64,000 bases of DNA, from the NCBI GenBank assembly GCA_029531795.1, contig JAPEIS010000001.1:3038001-3102000 (forward strand). The letters run 5' to 3'. The notes below the pieces were generated by a model. That model had not been told where the DNA came from. It saw only the letters and a program-made list of their open reading frames with translations, and made no database searches. Below are positions 1 to 10,106 of this stretch, piece by piece (the first letter of the stretch is position 1; the number at the start of each line of letters is the position of its first letter). The stretch comes from Sclerotinia nivalis (taxonomy: Eukaryota > Ascomycota > Leotiomycetes > Helotiales > Sclerotiniaceae). Made by a program: the position numbers and the translations under genes.

Positions 1-626
1 GCATCATTAGTTTGTTAAAACTTGATAGGATTTTCTTGGAAGTTCATATGCGTAGTGATACCAAGTTATTCAATGGAATTGGACTTGACTGCGAGTTGAC
101 GTATATCACGACCTGATGCTTCGAGATACATGTGATTGTGAATGCAAGTGGTAGTCAAGATCATTCTCAAACTTATTCTTCTCTATAATTCTTTCTATAT
201 ATCTTTGAATTCCTCACTCGCTTCCATGCGAAGTCTTGTTTCTCTTATTCTGGAGCATCTCATTCATTCTTTAATCTCGCTGTCAATGTTCAGTAAGTTC
301 TTCAATGTTGCTCTGTAATTGAAGGTCAAAAACTGTGATACGAAGATGAGGCGCGATTGACAAGATTGATTCCAAGCCAATATACGGGGGTACAGCTAAC
401 TGTCGTACTCCTACTACGATGCATTCCCGACCCCGCTTTTGGGTTTCCATTTGATTGGCTGGAGGTCTGTTTGCCATTTTCATTCCAAGATGAAAATAAC
501 TAATAACTTAAGAGAAGGAAAGTCTAGCTTACCCTTCAATCTTTTCTCTTTTCTCATTTCCTTTCTTTCAAATTCCTCCATGTTCTCTGTACCACGCTGT
601 CAACTCCAAGCATACATATCTTCTCT
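1..626. other. 5' flank without a supported gene
   Basis: No reading frame here has recognisable protein content. The short open frames overlap each other on both strands and look like chance. The last 100 bases are pyrimidine-rich and run into the start codon of the next gene, so they probably hold its promoter and leader. Confidence 0.5.
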
Positions 627-1468
627 ATGTCGGCGTCACACTCACAATCCACAGGTGGGGAACAGCCTCAGGATATTAGTAGTCAAATATCAGATGAACA
701 CCAAAGCAGAATCAAAATTTTTACGAAAACTATTGCAGGCCTTTCCGAAAGCTTTTTACCCCTCAGCCCAAAAGAGAGAGATGAGCACCGTCGATTGTAC
801 AAAGATGCTTGTCTCCGAATTATCGATTATTATCGCAACGGCAATGAGCTTCCGGCGGCTGGCAAATGTGTCTTTACTATCACTGGCCATGATGGTGTTT
901 GGCGGGATACTGTAATTGAAATGATGAAAATAGCGAGAAGGCTGAAAGGCTTTCCGGTATCGGATGCATGTCTCTTTTTATACACTTTTGTTGCCAGTGA
1001 TAATAAGCTAATTCTAATTATAGCATTTTGCGTTTCAAGCCTGCCATAATATAGACACGGGCATCTCGAAAGAAATGGGCAGAGGCTACGCGAGCTGACC
1101 CTGTTGTTCGAATGGCTCGGGGTGCGAGTTCATGTTGAGTTGAGTGGTAACTTACATTCAGGAAGCGTCCCAGGTCATCTTGTACTTAAATTCGATATCC
1201 AAGAGTCCAACGTTAACAGGAAGAACAGATTGGAGCCCAATTCCGATTACCAAGTGATATGAACGGAGATGATAAAATGATACCGTGGTGTACATTTGTT
1301 GATATCAATGAGGATTCCGGATCAAATGTACAGACTATTACTTCAGAGATATGGAAGTATCTGAATATTCATGGTATTTTTGCACCTCAGACTAATGTCC
1401 TTTTAGCCGATGGTTCTGTAGTCGAGGCACTAGCACCAGTAGTAGGCAGAGCTGCGAATTATGGATAG
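627..1468 (+). CDS. hypothetical protein, three exons proposed
   Basis: I do not recognise this protein. The ATG at 627 opens a frame of acceptable composition, rich in Lys, Arg and Glu. Proposed exons are 627-956, 1083-1146 and 1236-1468, giving 208 residues. Intron 1 (126 bp) starts GTATCG after codon 110, contains a GCTAAT-like branch region and ends GGGCAG. Intron 2 (89 bp) starts GTAACT and has GTTAAC before the acceptor. Both joins keep the frame. The last exon has ordinary-looking protein (FVDINEDSG, TNVLLADGS). I see no signal peptide, membrane helix or known domain. The model is inference, and a frameshifted remnant is the main alternative. It lies on the same strand upstream of the HET gene. 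Confidence 0.4.
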
Positions 1469-2298
1469 AGTCTGTACACACTCAAATATTTAGGGGAACA
1501 GGTTCGTTTCCTCAGTCATGTATTCCAAGGTTGTCAGAGAGAACTATTCGCTTCTCACAGGTGAGGTGAGGTTATGCGAAAGGAGGTCTATCTTCATCGG
1601 TGTTGCTCCATTTACTACCGATGTCTTTACAACCAAAACCAAAATTAAAACTGCTCTTTTTAAGTTATGGAGTATGAAGCTTGAGAATACTATCTGTTTT
1701 TTATCAAGTCATTGGAGGAGAGTACGAACTTTGTATTTGTTTGTTTGTTGAACGTTGGGTTTAGTTTCTTTGGATAGTTTTTTGGATGACGGCTGATGGA
1801 ATGATTTAGTTTTTCTTTGATGAGATAACCAAGCTCCATTAGAGGGTACCGAAGCAGAGATCAATTCCTCCTACTTGCATATGCATTTCTATCCTCTTCT
1901 CAGAAGTGCAACGGTCCAAAAATTCTTAGTTGGCTATGAGTTGGTGGATGGTTAATGAAGAGACTGATGGTTTTTTTTGGGGATATTAATATTGATATTG
2001 ATATGTTCTCCCGAATCAAGAAATGTGAATATTGCACTTGAATCGCTGCTAGGTTTTTCGTCTTCAATTGATGGGCACGGATATTTCCCAGTGAGGTCAG
2101 CGGGGCTCGTAGATGATCACGTGGAGGATGCGGGAAATACTGATTACAAGCCGCGTGCCCCGCCCCCACACTCATCTCATCCACATCTTACTTTAAATCA
2201 TTTACTTATGAAGACCATTCAATCCTTCTGTCTTTATGATTGGTTCTCATCGCGATTAACAACAATTGGATGCACCGCAGGGCGAGGCTCTTACTATC
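1469..2298. other. intergenic spacer before the HET gene
   Basis: The spacer holds only short chance frames. The final part is the likely promoter and leader of the HET gene. I see no TATA-like element in a position I would defend. Confidence 0.4.
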
Positions 2299-4744
2299 AT
2301 GGCTGGCGGTAACTTAGAAAACGAAAGTTTTTCTAAAACTTCAAGCGACCATGAAATCACAAGCCTTTGTAAACTGTGCGATAGTATCATTTTCTATAAC
2401 ACACACATTGGAGTTCCAACAGTAGGTGTGCCTATACAGGATTTACCAGATGAGGAGATACCTACCATGCTAGCGATATTGAACGGAACTCAAGGAGGCT
2501 GTCGTCTTTGTGCTGTAGCATGGGGCGTTTTTCAAAACTGGGGCGACGGTCGATACTTCTCTGTCAGCAATCATATCGATATGATGTCTTTGACTGAGAT
2601 TGCACAGCGTTACATTATAAGCTCTTTGTTTGTTGAACGTTCCACATATATTGTTCCAGGCTACTACAAGCTTTCCTGCAAGACAAATGGAGGGGACCTA
2701 GAACAGGAGGTGGGAATTGATTTCATATTAGCTCTGGATGTAGTGAATGGTGAGCTTCTCTTTTATTCTGTCAAGTTTATAAGTAATAGCTCTAAGCCTA
2801 TGTATGGGGAACTTGAGCGTATCTATTGATACTCGCACACAGGCTACCACGACTTTCATAAAACCTCACACCTCTCAACTAGCACTGTCAAGCTCTCCGA
2901 GGAAAGATGGAAAAACTTCTGTTGCTCATCAATTGCGACATGTCAGAATACCCACGAATTATGCAATTCAGAGTCAGAGTCCGATGATTCTTCAGGCCGT
3001 TTGCCCACCCGCCTCATTGACCTCAAATCTGATCCTCCAAGATTAATTTTATCGTCCAAATTACCATTAGGTAGCTTGTACGCAACCTTAAGTCATTGTT
3101 GGGGCAAAACACCTATTCTTACTTTGACAACTAAGAATTTGGAAGTTTTTCAACAACAATTACCTGTGTCTCAACTCGGTCAAACACTTAAGGATGCTAT
3201 TGACATAGGGAAAAGACTATTCCGAGATTTCAATGTCCAATACCTTTGGATTGATAGTTTATGCATTATGCAAGATTCAAAAACTGACTGGCTCAATGAG
3301 GCGCCACAAATGGCCCATATTTACGGAAACGCATTTTGCTGTATTGCAGCCTCTTCAGCGTCTGATGGATCAAAAGGTCTCTTCTCTTCAAGAAATTCCA
3401 CAGTGGATGAGGTACTATTCCTAAGGCATGATAGATTAAATCACCCACAACTACCGAGCCCAGTTATGATAACGGTACTGGATCGTACCAAATGGCATCA
3501 GATTATTAAAGAGGCGCCCTTAAACCAACGTGGCTGGGTTGTACAAGAGAGGATCCTCTCAAAAAGAACACTTCAATTTTTCAAGGGTGAAGTATTTTGG
3601 AAATGTCAACAAAGTATGGCATCGGAGACATTTTCTGTCATTGCACCTAGTTTACAGATACACGATGATCACCTGATTTTCCCTCCGTCTCTTGTTACAA
3701 ACTTCAATTTCCGAAGCTTTTGGCATCAACTTTTACAGACGTATGGCAAAACTGTTCTTTCTTACCCAGAGGATATACTAATAGCAATTGCTGGTGTATC
3801 CCGCCACTTTCAAAAGTACTTACCAACGACGAATAAGCTATATCTGGCTGGTATGTGGTTCTTTGAGCTTGAGAGACAGTTGGGGTGGTCAGCAACCCGA
3901 CACGGTTTCGGATCTGATCTCGATCATCGGGAATGTCCTTCCAAATACGTGGCACCATCTTGGAGCGTGAGAATAATTGGTTCTTTGATTTTGTCCCTCC
4001 TGATTCTAAGCCTTGTTCTCAAACTTTCTTTATCTTCCACATCTTCCATGTCAGACTTCTTTACTTTTTTCAAAGTCCTTTCTTGGTAGGCAGCTGCTGA
4101 CTCCCCGATGTTAGTGGGCCTCATCTACAGGTAGGTCAATTGGGGCTCGCTGGACAATGGGCGTAGATTGCGATGCCTCCATCAAGTGGTACGAATGGAC
4201 TAAGGCAGATTACCAACGTCACATGGTTTTGGATATGAACCGGATCCAACCTCCCAGCTTCACCATAATCGAAGCTGAAACGAAAGTTCTTGGAGAAGAC
4301 CCGTTCGGACCTGTAACTTCAGGTTTTCTTCGACTTCGTGGTCAATTGAAGATCGGGCGGCACTCTTTTACGGCGACCAAAAAACATACAATGACCCGGA
4401 CTAAATATAGAAATGGTCACTTCCTAGAAGTGTTGGGTACTTCCTCTGGATCTGGGTCTATTTCTAGCATGTCTTTTGATCGTCTACATTCTGATGAAGA
4501 ATTGAAGGAGATTAGAAGTGGGGTGCTGTTTTTATTTCCCTTGGTGTTTCAAAATCTCCGTGATGCGCGAGCCCTTATTCTAAAGCCGAGTGGAACAAGA
4601 AAGAAACTGGTAAGAATAGGGTGTTTATTCAGCATTACAAATAAATTCGCCATGGACTTTGATTCGGAGACTGATGCGCTGATCGGCGATGATATTTATG
4701 AGGAATCTCATGGTAATGGAGAGTATACCATATGTATAATATAA
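2299..4744 (+). CDS. HET-domain (heterokaryon incompatibility) protein
   Basis: Predicted 734-residue cytoplasmic protein with a HET domain, the module that triggers cell death when unlike fungal strains fuse. Exons are 2299-2749, 2843-3966 and 4115-4744. Intron 1 (93 bp, phase 1) removes an in-frame TGA at 2827. Intron 2 (148 bp) joins APSWS to WASS, restoring the usual family motif. Visible HET hallmarks are LSHCWG near residue 233, YLWIDSLCIMQD about 50 residues later, and RGWVVQER near 379. An N-terminal Cys-rich segment (CKLCDS, GCRLCAVAW) precedes it, as is common in this family. The ATG at 2299 has a good context (A at -3, G at +4). No NACHT, WD or ankyrin repeats follow, so this is a stand-alone HET protein. 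The frame is intact throughout. The specific allele or partner cannot be inferred. Confidence 0.9.
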
Positions 4745-5018
4745 CGATCGCTGAGGCGAAAGTAATCCTTGAAGGATGATTGATGTACTAAACTCGGCAT
4801 CTGGATATGATTCTCCATCTCTAGAATTTACAACGCGGAGATGAAATGTTAAATGCCCAGCTTCATGGATTGATGATAGATCTTCTGTAATTGTGATGTC
4901 TGAATCGTAGTCTGTATCCTGTATGCCCCAAGAAAATCGCAATTATGTATCGCATCGCCGTACTTTGGTCTGCTGGGCAGTATTGAAATTCCACAGCGCT
5001 AAGCTTTTGTTAATATAG
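4745..5018. other. spacer before the regulator remnant
   Basis: I searched this stretch for the missing cysteine cluster of the downstream C6 regulator and found none. It ends in a TTAATATAG that resembles a splice acceptor right before the remnant, as if an upstream exon had been lost. Confidence 0.4.
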
Positions 5019-5592
5019 ATGAGCTTTCCTCCGTCATCGACACGTGCTACACTACCGAGTTCTGATATGCAAACGTACCCTAAGCTTGATTCCGCATCCC
5101 TGCTTCTTATTCTCACGAGTTACATAAACCTACTACGTCTATACGTGGTTCTATGTTCGCACATACAAGACTTTTTGAAAGAGATCTCGGACAACGATGA
5201 TCCTTCCCTCTGCCCACTTCCGGGACTTAGCTTTTGTAGCTTTCCACTTCGTAAGCCACGTAATTCAATACGAGATACATTTTTTCCCGGTTCATTCAAA
5301 TACTGACTTTTTAGAATCCGGTAACCTTCAGACTACAATTCTCATCCAAATTATTACCAGTCTTTTCGAGCGAATTGAGAGACTTCTGGGATTGCCAGGT
5401 GAATTTCGAATAAACTCTGGCGAAAGTGCGCCGAATGGCTTGTTGAGTGATGAGGAATTTGTCGATATTGTGAGGTTAGTTTTTCGAACGCAGGAGTCGG
5501 GTCAATCTGAAAGTAGGAGAGGTGGCGTGAAGGCGTTGCGCAGACACCTGGAGGAGATAAAACAGTTATTGAAAAATAGCATAGCACTTTAG
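5019..5592 (+). pseudogene. C-terminal remnant of a Zn2Cys6 transcription factor
   Basis: Two pieces of coding sequence, 5019-5250 and 5315-5592, join across a clean 64-bp intron (GTAAGC donor, TACTGAC branch, TTTTTAG acceptor). Together they read like the C-terminal end of fungal pathway regulators of the AflR type: a leucine-rich LLRLYVVL stretch, then LFERIERLLGLP, GLLSDEEFVDIVR, and a basic end with GGVKALRRHLEEIKQLL. About 169 residues are present, far short of the usual 400-550. No Cys6 DNA-binding cluster is visible upstream. The ATG at 5019 sits directly after an acceptor-like TATAG, so it is probably internal to the ancestral gene. I call it a truncated relic. A short expressed protein cannot be excluded. 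The ketosynthase fragment lies next door. Confidence 0.6.
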
Positions 5593-6034
5593 AGCTAGAT
5601 CCGAATGTATAGCCAACTCTACGAATGAATTACGCGTTGATACAGATGGAATTGCAAGTACAAGATAGATATGTATCGCTTTCCTAAAAAGTGTCGTGTA
5701 GATCTTCTGTGCCTTTTAGATTGCCCCGCTTTATTGTGTGAAGAAGTTTTGCCAATGCAATTTCTTCGTCCTTTATAAACTTTTGGGAAATTCTTACATT
5801 TCTATCTAAGGCGCTATTTCTTCAGGGCTTGTACCCATATTCGGTACCTCGGTCCTATTTGCCAAAACCGGAGAAGACATACTTCTTCAAGTCTTCTGAA
5901 ATGCAATCGTCGCCACCAACTCTTGGATTTCGAAGATATTATTGAAGATAGATGCGTGCAACTCAGCGTGGGGAATTCTGAAAGATTTGCCAAGGTCATA
6001 AAAAGATAAAAGGGACCGCCGCGAATTTCAGGAA
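5593..6034. other. spacer between two gene remnants
   Basis: Only short chance frames are visible. It separates the regulator remnant from the ketosynthase remnant, and I see no trace of further polyketide synthase domains in it. Confidence 0.35.
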
Positions 6035-6495
6035 TTGGGACTAAAGCAGTATTCGAACCTCATTGTGGAAAGCAAATTTGAATACATCGCCATTATTGGG
6101 AGCAGATTTCACTTTCCTGTGCATGCTCTGTCACCGTCTAAGCTATGGGATACCCTAAAGAATTTATCTGACCTCTTGACGTCTATTCCGGATGACCGTT
6201 TCAGCGCCAAAGGCTTCTATCACAAGAATGGACAGTACCATATACATGGTCGTAATAATATGAAGGAATCTTATCTCTTCACGGAAGAAAATGTGCAGCT
6301 TCGTTTTGATAACATAGTGTTTTGGTATTGATCCGGCCGAGGGTAATATAATGGGTCTTCAAATGCGTCTCCTTCTGGAGACCGTATATGAAGCACTCAA
6401 GTCAGATGGTCAGACCAACGAAGCTCTACAGGACTCTGACGCAGCTGTGTACCAGGAAATCCCGACTCTGGACAAGAAATCGATATTACAGCTGT
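6035..6495 (+). pseudogene. ketosynthase N-terminal fragment of a reducing polyketide synthase
   Basis: From about 6080 the translation matches the start of the ketosynthase domain of iterative fungal polyketide synthases: IAIIG, then SPSKLWD, IPDDRFSAKGFYH and the HIHGRNN turn. The frame breaks at a TTTT run near 6320 and resumes one base over with FGIDPAEGNIM, RLLLETVYEAL and DSDAAVYQ. Those are the segments that precede the active-site cysteine. The reading stops at 6495. The active-site DTACSSS block and all later domains (acyltransferase, dehydratase, reductases, carrier) are absent. An intact enzyme exceeds 2,000 residues, so this is a dead fragment of roughly 150. Beside the regulator relic it suggests a lost secondary-metabolite locus. 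The family call is firm; the product is unknowable. Confidence 0.75.
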
Positions 6496-7298
6496 AGCTA
6501 GAACGTTTACTCCCCAAGATAAAGAGCCACCTGGATAGACACTTATTCCGATATAAGCCATTAATCTTGAACGGTGAGTAAGTAGGTCGGTCAAGTTACT
6601 ATCTCAACGCAAAGTAAAGTTCCTATGAAGCAACTAGCACAATCTCAGACACAAGAAGGAATCAATATCATTATAAATCAGGGACGCATTCATTCCAATT
6701 CTGCGCTCTTTTCCAGCTGGGTGCAGACAGCTGATTCGCGACCTAGGCAACCCACGCTTCGACAAGATGAGAATTAATTTACATCTAGGCACCGAAATCC
6801 GCCGTCAGCTCATTCATCCTTCCAAAGTCAACATCCCGGTACTACAGATTCCCAATAATAGCGCTGCAGTAGGTAAATTATTCTCTACAGCGAAGACAAG
6901 TTCCCTCATCCTCGATTCAAATACACAAGCAGAAATTCCCAGCTGCAGTCCAGCGATCCAAAATCCTTTAAAGTTTCAGTTTCTTTTCGGATAATTGACT
7001 CAACATCCAAGCCATCCATATATAACAACAAGGACTCGCAGCATCTACAGTCCCGCTGTATCTACATCAAAAGATCAACTTTCCTCTCCTTCTTCTCATC
7101 AACCACCACCCCAAGGGTGAATTCCAGCAATGAGCTTTATGATTTTGCTATCTTAGAGCCCATTTTGCTAAAATTAGGTGGGCGTAGGCTCTCTCCTATA
7201 GCTAGTAAGAGATGTTCTGGGTTGTACTCTCTTTTCTATAAGACGAAGTAAGTCTTGATCATAATGCTTCATTTAGATTGAGTGGGGAACAGTGAATG
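6496..7298. other. intergenic, no supported gene
   Basis: One 75-codon open frame (6767-6994, true ATG) has no recognisable motif. Sequence around 7020-7130 is pyrimidine-rich, as in fungal promoters, but no gene follows it. Nothing else is supported. Confidence 0.35.
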
Positions 7299-7821
7299 TA
7301 AGAGTTCTGGACCGGACTCACCGCACACTAAGCGAAATCACACCAAAAATGACGATTTTTTACCTTTTTAGATCTTTATTATATATATAAAATATTATGA
7401 TAATTTATTAAATTTTGTATTTATAGAAAGATAATTAATCAATATTTATTAAAAATTAAACAAAATATTTTTTTATATTTTTGTTTTGAAATTATATATA
7501 TTCGAAATCAAAGAAATGAAAAAGTTCAAAAAAATCGCTTATTTTATATAGGGAAAATATGAAAAAAAGGGTATACGATGAAAATTTTGAAAATTTCCAA
7601 CTTTAAATACTTGTAATTTCCAATCAAAAATTATTAAAAATAAAACATATAATTTTCTGAAATCTTTTTATAGTTAATTATTATATTCTAAAATTTCAAT
7701 TGATTTGATTCGATATTGAAAAAGTTATTTGATATTTAAATTTATATGAGAAAATATGGTTTTTGCAGGGATTCTGTCACGAATTCGAATGGTGTGCGGT
7801 AAGTAGATTCCAGAACTCTTA
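7299..7821. mobile_element. MITE-like element with 28-bp TIRs and TA target duplication
   Basis: The 519-bp body (7301-7819) is flanked by TA on both sides (7299-7300, 7820-7821). The ends are inverted repeats: left 7301-7328 begins AGAGTTCTGG and ends CCGCACAC; right 7792-7819 is its reverse complement at 23 of 28 positions. Mismatches are confined to the middle of the repeat. The interior is strongly AT-rich with poly-A and poly-T runs and has no open frame longer than chance. TA duplication plus terminal inverted repeats is the signature of Tc1/mariner-type elements, so this is probably a non-autonomous copy needing a transposase from elsewhere. Family membership is inference. Other copies in the genome would settle it. 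Confidence 0.75.
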
Positions 7822-8630
7822 GTAATTTTTCAATTTTTTCCTTTCTCCCGCCTCCTCCCCCAACGAAAAAGAAAGCTTGGTTCTATCACTGGACATCATA
7901 CACCACAGATACATTCCAACCATCTCTATATATAAAATAATCTCTGACGAAACAATTCCCCTAATCTCAATCAACATCAACACAGTAAACACGGTATCAA
8001 TCACCCAGGCAGCTAGAGTCAAAAGCAAAGGATTGACATGTAAATCATGTATTCATATATTCATCTCTATCCCTATATACTGCTCTCTAATTATCCCCTC
8101 AAACATCAAACATGAAACTCATAGCCGCAAATTCCAATAGTAATACCCATATCATCCTCCCATATATCATATCTCGTCTGCATTTATATACTCATAGTCC
8201 AGCACTTTCATGCTAGTCCTGCCACCCCGCCACCCATTATCTACACTCTTCTTTCTCAGCCTATGCTATCGCGCAACCATTCCAAACCCATCGTAACAAG
8301 TAGTACTCTTCGCCTCACACTATCCTGCGGACTATCCCCTTAACATCCTCGCAGCATTTTCGCAAAAGAAAAGCGATTGATTGACCACCCTTCAATCAAC
8401 ATCCACCCAGAAACCCAGCACTTCCGCCCGAGAAAGAATACCACCACCAAATGACTTTTGGATAGATATACACGCAGAGAAAGAGGAAGAAAGTATGCTG
8501 TATCGCACGTCGCAAGCACAAAAGGTCATCGGATCTGCCACGCATTACATCCCCCAAGGATAAGAATAATCTCTTTCACTTCATCCCGGCATTAAAACCA
8601 TCGATGAAAACCCCAGTCACATCATCCACA
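7822..8630. other. 3' flank of the permease gene
   Basis: The stretch is pyrimidine-rich on the plus strand and carries only short frames. The part nearest 8630 should contain the 3' untranslated region of the minus-strand permease gene. No other gene is supported. Confidence 0.35.
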
Positions 8631-10106
8631 TTAATGACGTCTCATCAATCCCTTCTTTCCCTTCATCTCTCTTCTACTCCTAACCTTCTTCTCTCCATCC
8701 CTCTTGACGTAAATAACCGAATTATCCGGATCAACCTGCTCACCACCAAATTCACTTCCAGGTCCAAAATCCGGTTCACCACCCAAACTACCAAAGATAT
8801 CTCCAATATAATTAGTAGCATTAACACCACCCTCAAAAGTGGAGTTCCATCCCTCAAGAAGTCCCTTGATAACTTCTGTACCGGCAAGATAAATATTTTG
8901 GATAGCAGGTTCGAAACCACCTTGGTTGGAATACAAGAGATTATATTCGACAGAGGCACCAGGGTATGGACGATCGAAATCAGAAGCTGTGCGCATGATG
9001 ATTATGCGGGAGAAGTCAACGAGCTTGAAGAGGGCGGCGCGCATGAGGGCGGAAAGGGTAGCGTTATCTTCTTGGGCTGTCATGCAGTAGACACCGGATC
9101 CGTTGGTGAGGAGTGTGGTTGTATTTTCGAATGCTTCACCAAGGAGTGTACCAGAATAGTATACATCTGAGGTGGCGGTATCGCACGTGATGATTGTAGG
9201 AGCATGGGTTGCTGCTTGATACTTATTGACCTCTGTGCTGTTTGTATCGTATAAAGTACGGTAAGCAATTGAAGTCTCTGAGTCGTTTAAAGTTGCCTTT
9301 TTCGCGAATTCGACAGCCAAATCTCGAAGTGGTTCGTTGACTTCGAATACCTCGGTTCCGTAGATGGAACCTGGATATTGATCGGGAGCATATGAACCTT
9401 GAGGGAAATATCCAGTGGTGAAGTTATCAGGTTTTTCTCTGGCGTCGAATTCATATTGAAGGGCTACTTGAATGGTATATTTCGAGAATGCAACATCACC
9501 GAGGGTACCGTGTTTTGGGTTGATACCAGCAATTCCACCAACGAGGAAATAAGTCGAGGTGAGATCAAAGGCGGGGGAGAGAGTCAAAGCGGTGATAGTT
9601 GAGGCTGCATTGATTTCGGATTCTCCAGTGGTGAGTTGACAAACGGTACCATCTTCGAGACAATGAGCTTGTGGGAAGAGAGGAGAGAAACCTGGAACGG
9701 TGATGTTCTTGGCGAAGAGGTTTCCGATTGAACCTGCGGTAAAGGAGTTTTCATACCAAATATCTGCTTCAGGTGTGAACTAAAAATTGATCAGATGATA
9801 TTCATGAATTAAACGTAAATAACGCAACTTTTCAGATAAAAAGTAATGCCAAAATTTCGGGAACGAGATTAGATAAGACGATGTAAAAAGTTCACATACC
9901 ATAGAAATGATAAAAACCTTTGGTTTCACCACACTAGCCGTTGAATTGGCAACATCCAACTTAACATCCAAACCATCCGCCTGAATACTAACATGAATAT
10001 CCTTCTTCTCTAATTTAGTTTTTGGAAGACCAAATGGTTTAGTTGTTGCAGCAGCAGCTACATATCCAACACCAGCCAAGAGACTGAGGAGAGCCGAAGT
10101 ACGCAT
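8631..10106 (-). CDS. purine nucleoside permease (NUP) family protein
   Basis: Predicted 451 residues from two exons, 10106-9900 and 9779-8631, split by a 120-bp intron (GTATGT donor, TTTTTAG acceptor, phase 0). The join gives VFIISM-FTPEADIWYENSF, the usual NUP-family start. Further family landmarks are the GIAGINPKHGTLGDVAFS block, the ALQYEFDAREKP block and the DFDRPYPG segment. The family (Pfam NUP) includes Candida NUP, linked to purine nucleoside uptake. The protein begins with a signal-peptide-like MRTSALLSLLAGVGYVAAAA and has many N-glycosylation sequons (NDS, NST, NTT, NGS, NAT). It has no run of membrane helices, so it may be secreted or wall-associated rather than a classical carrier. 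The C-terminus is basic. The frame is intact. Family call is strong, biochemical role less so. Confidence 0.85.

Noticed and set aside
439..915. 158-codon plus-strand open frame overlapping the first unknown gene
   Set aside because: Basic and Ser/Leu-rich shadow of the better frame beginning at 627, in an alternate phase.
6767..6994. 75-codon frame as more of the polyketide synthase
   Set aside because: No ketosynthase, acyltransferase or later domain motif is visible.
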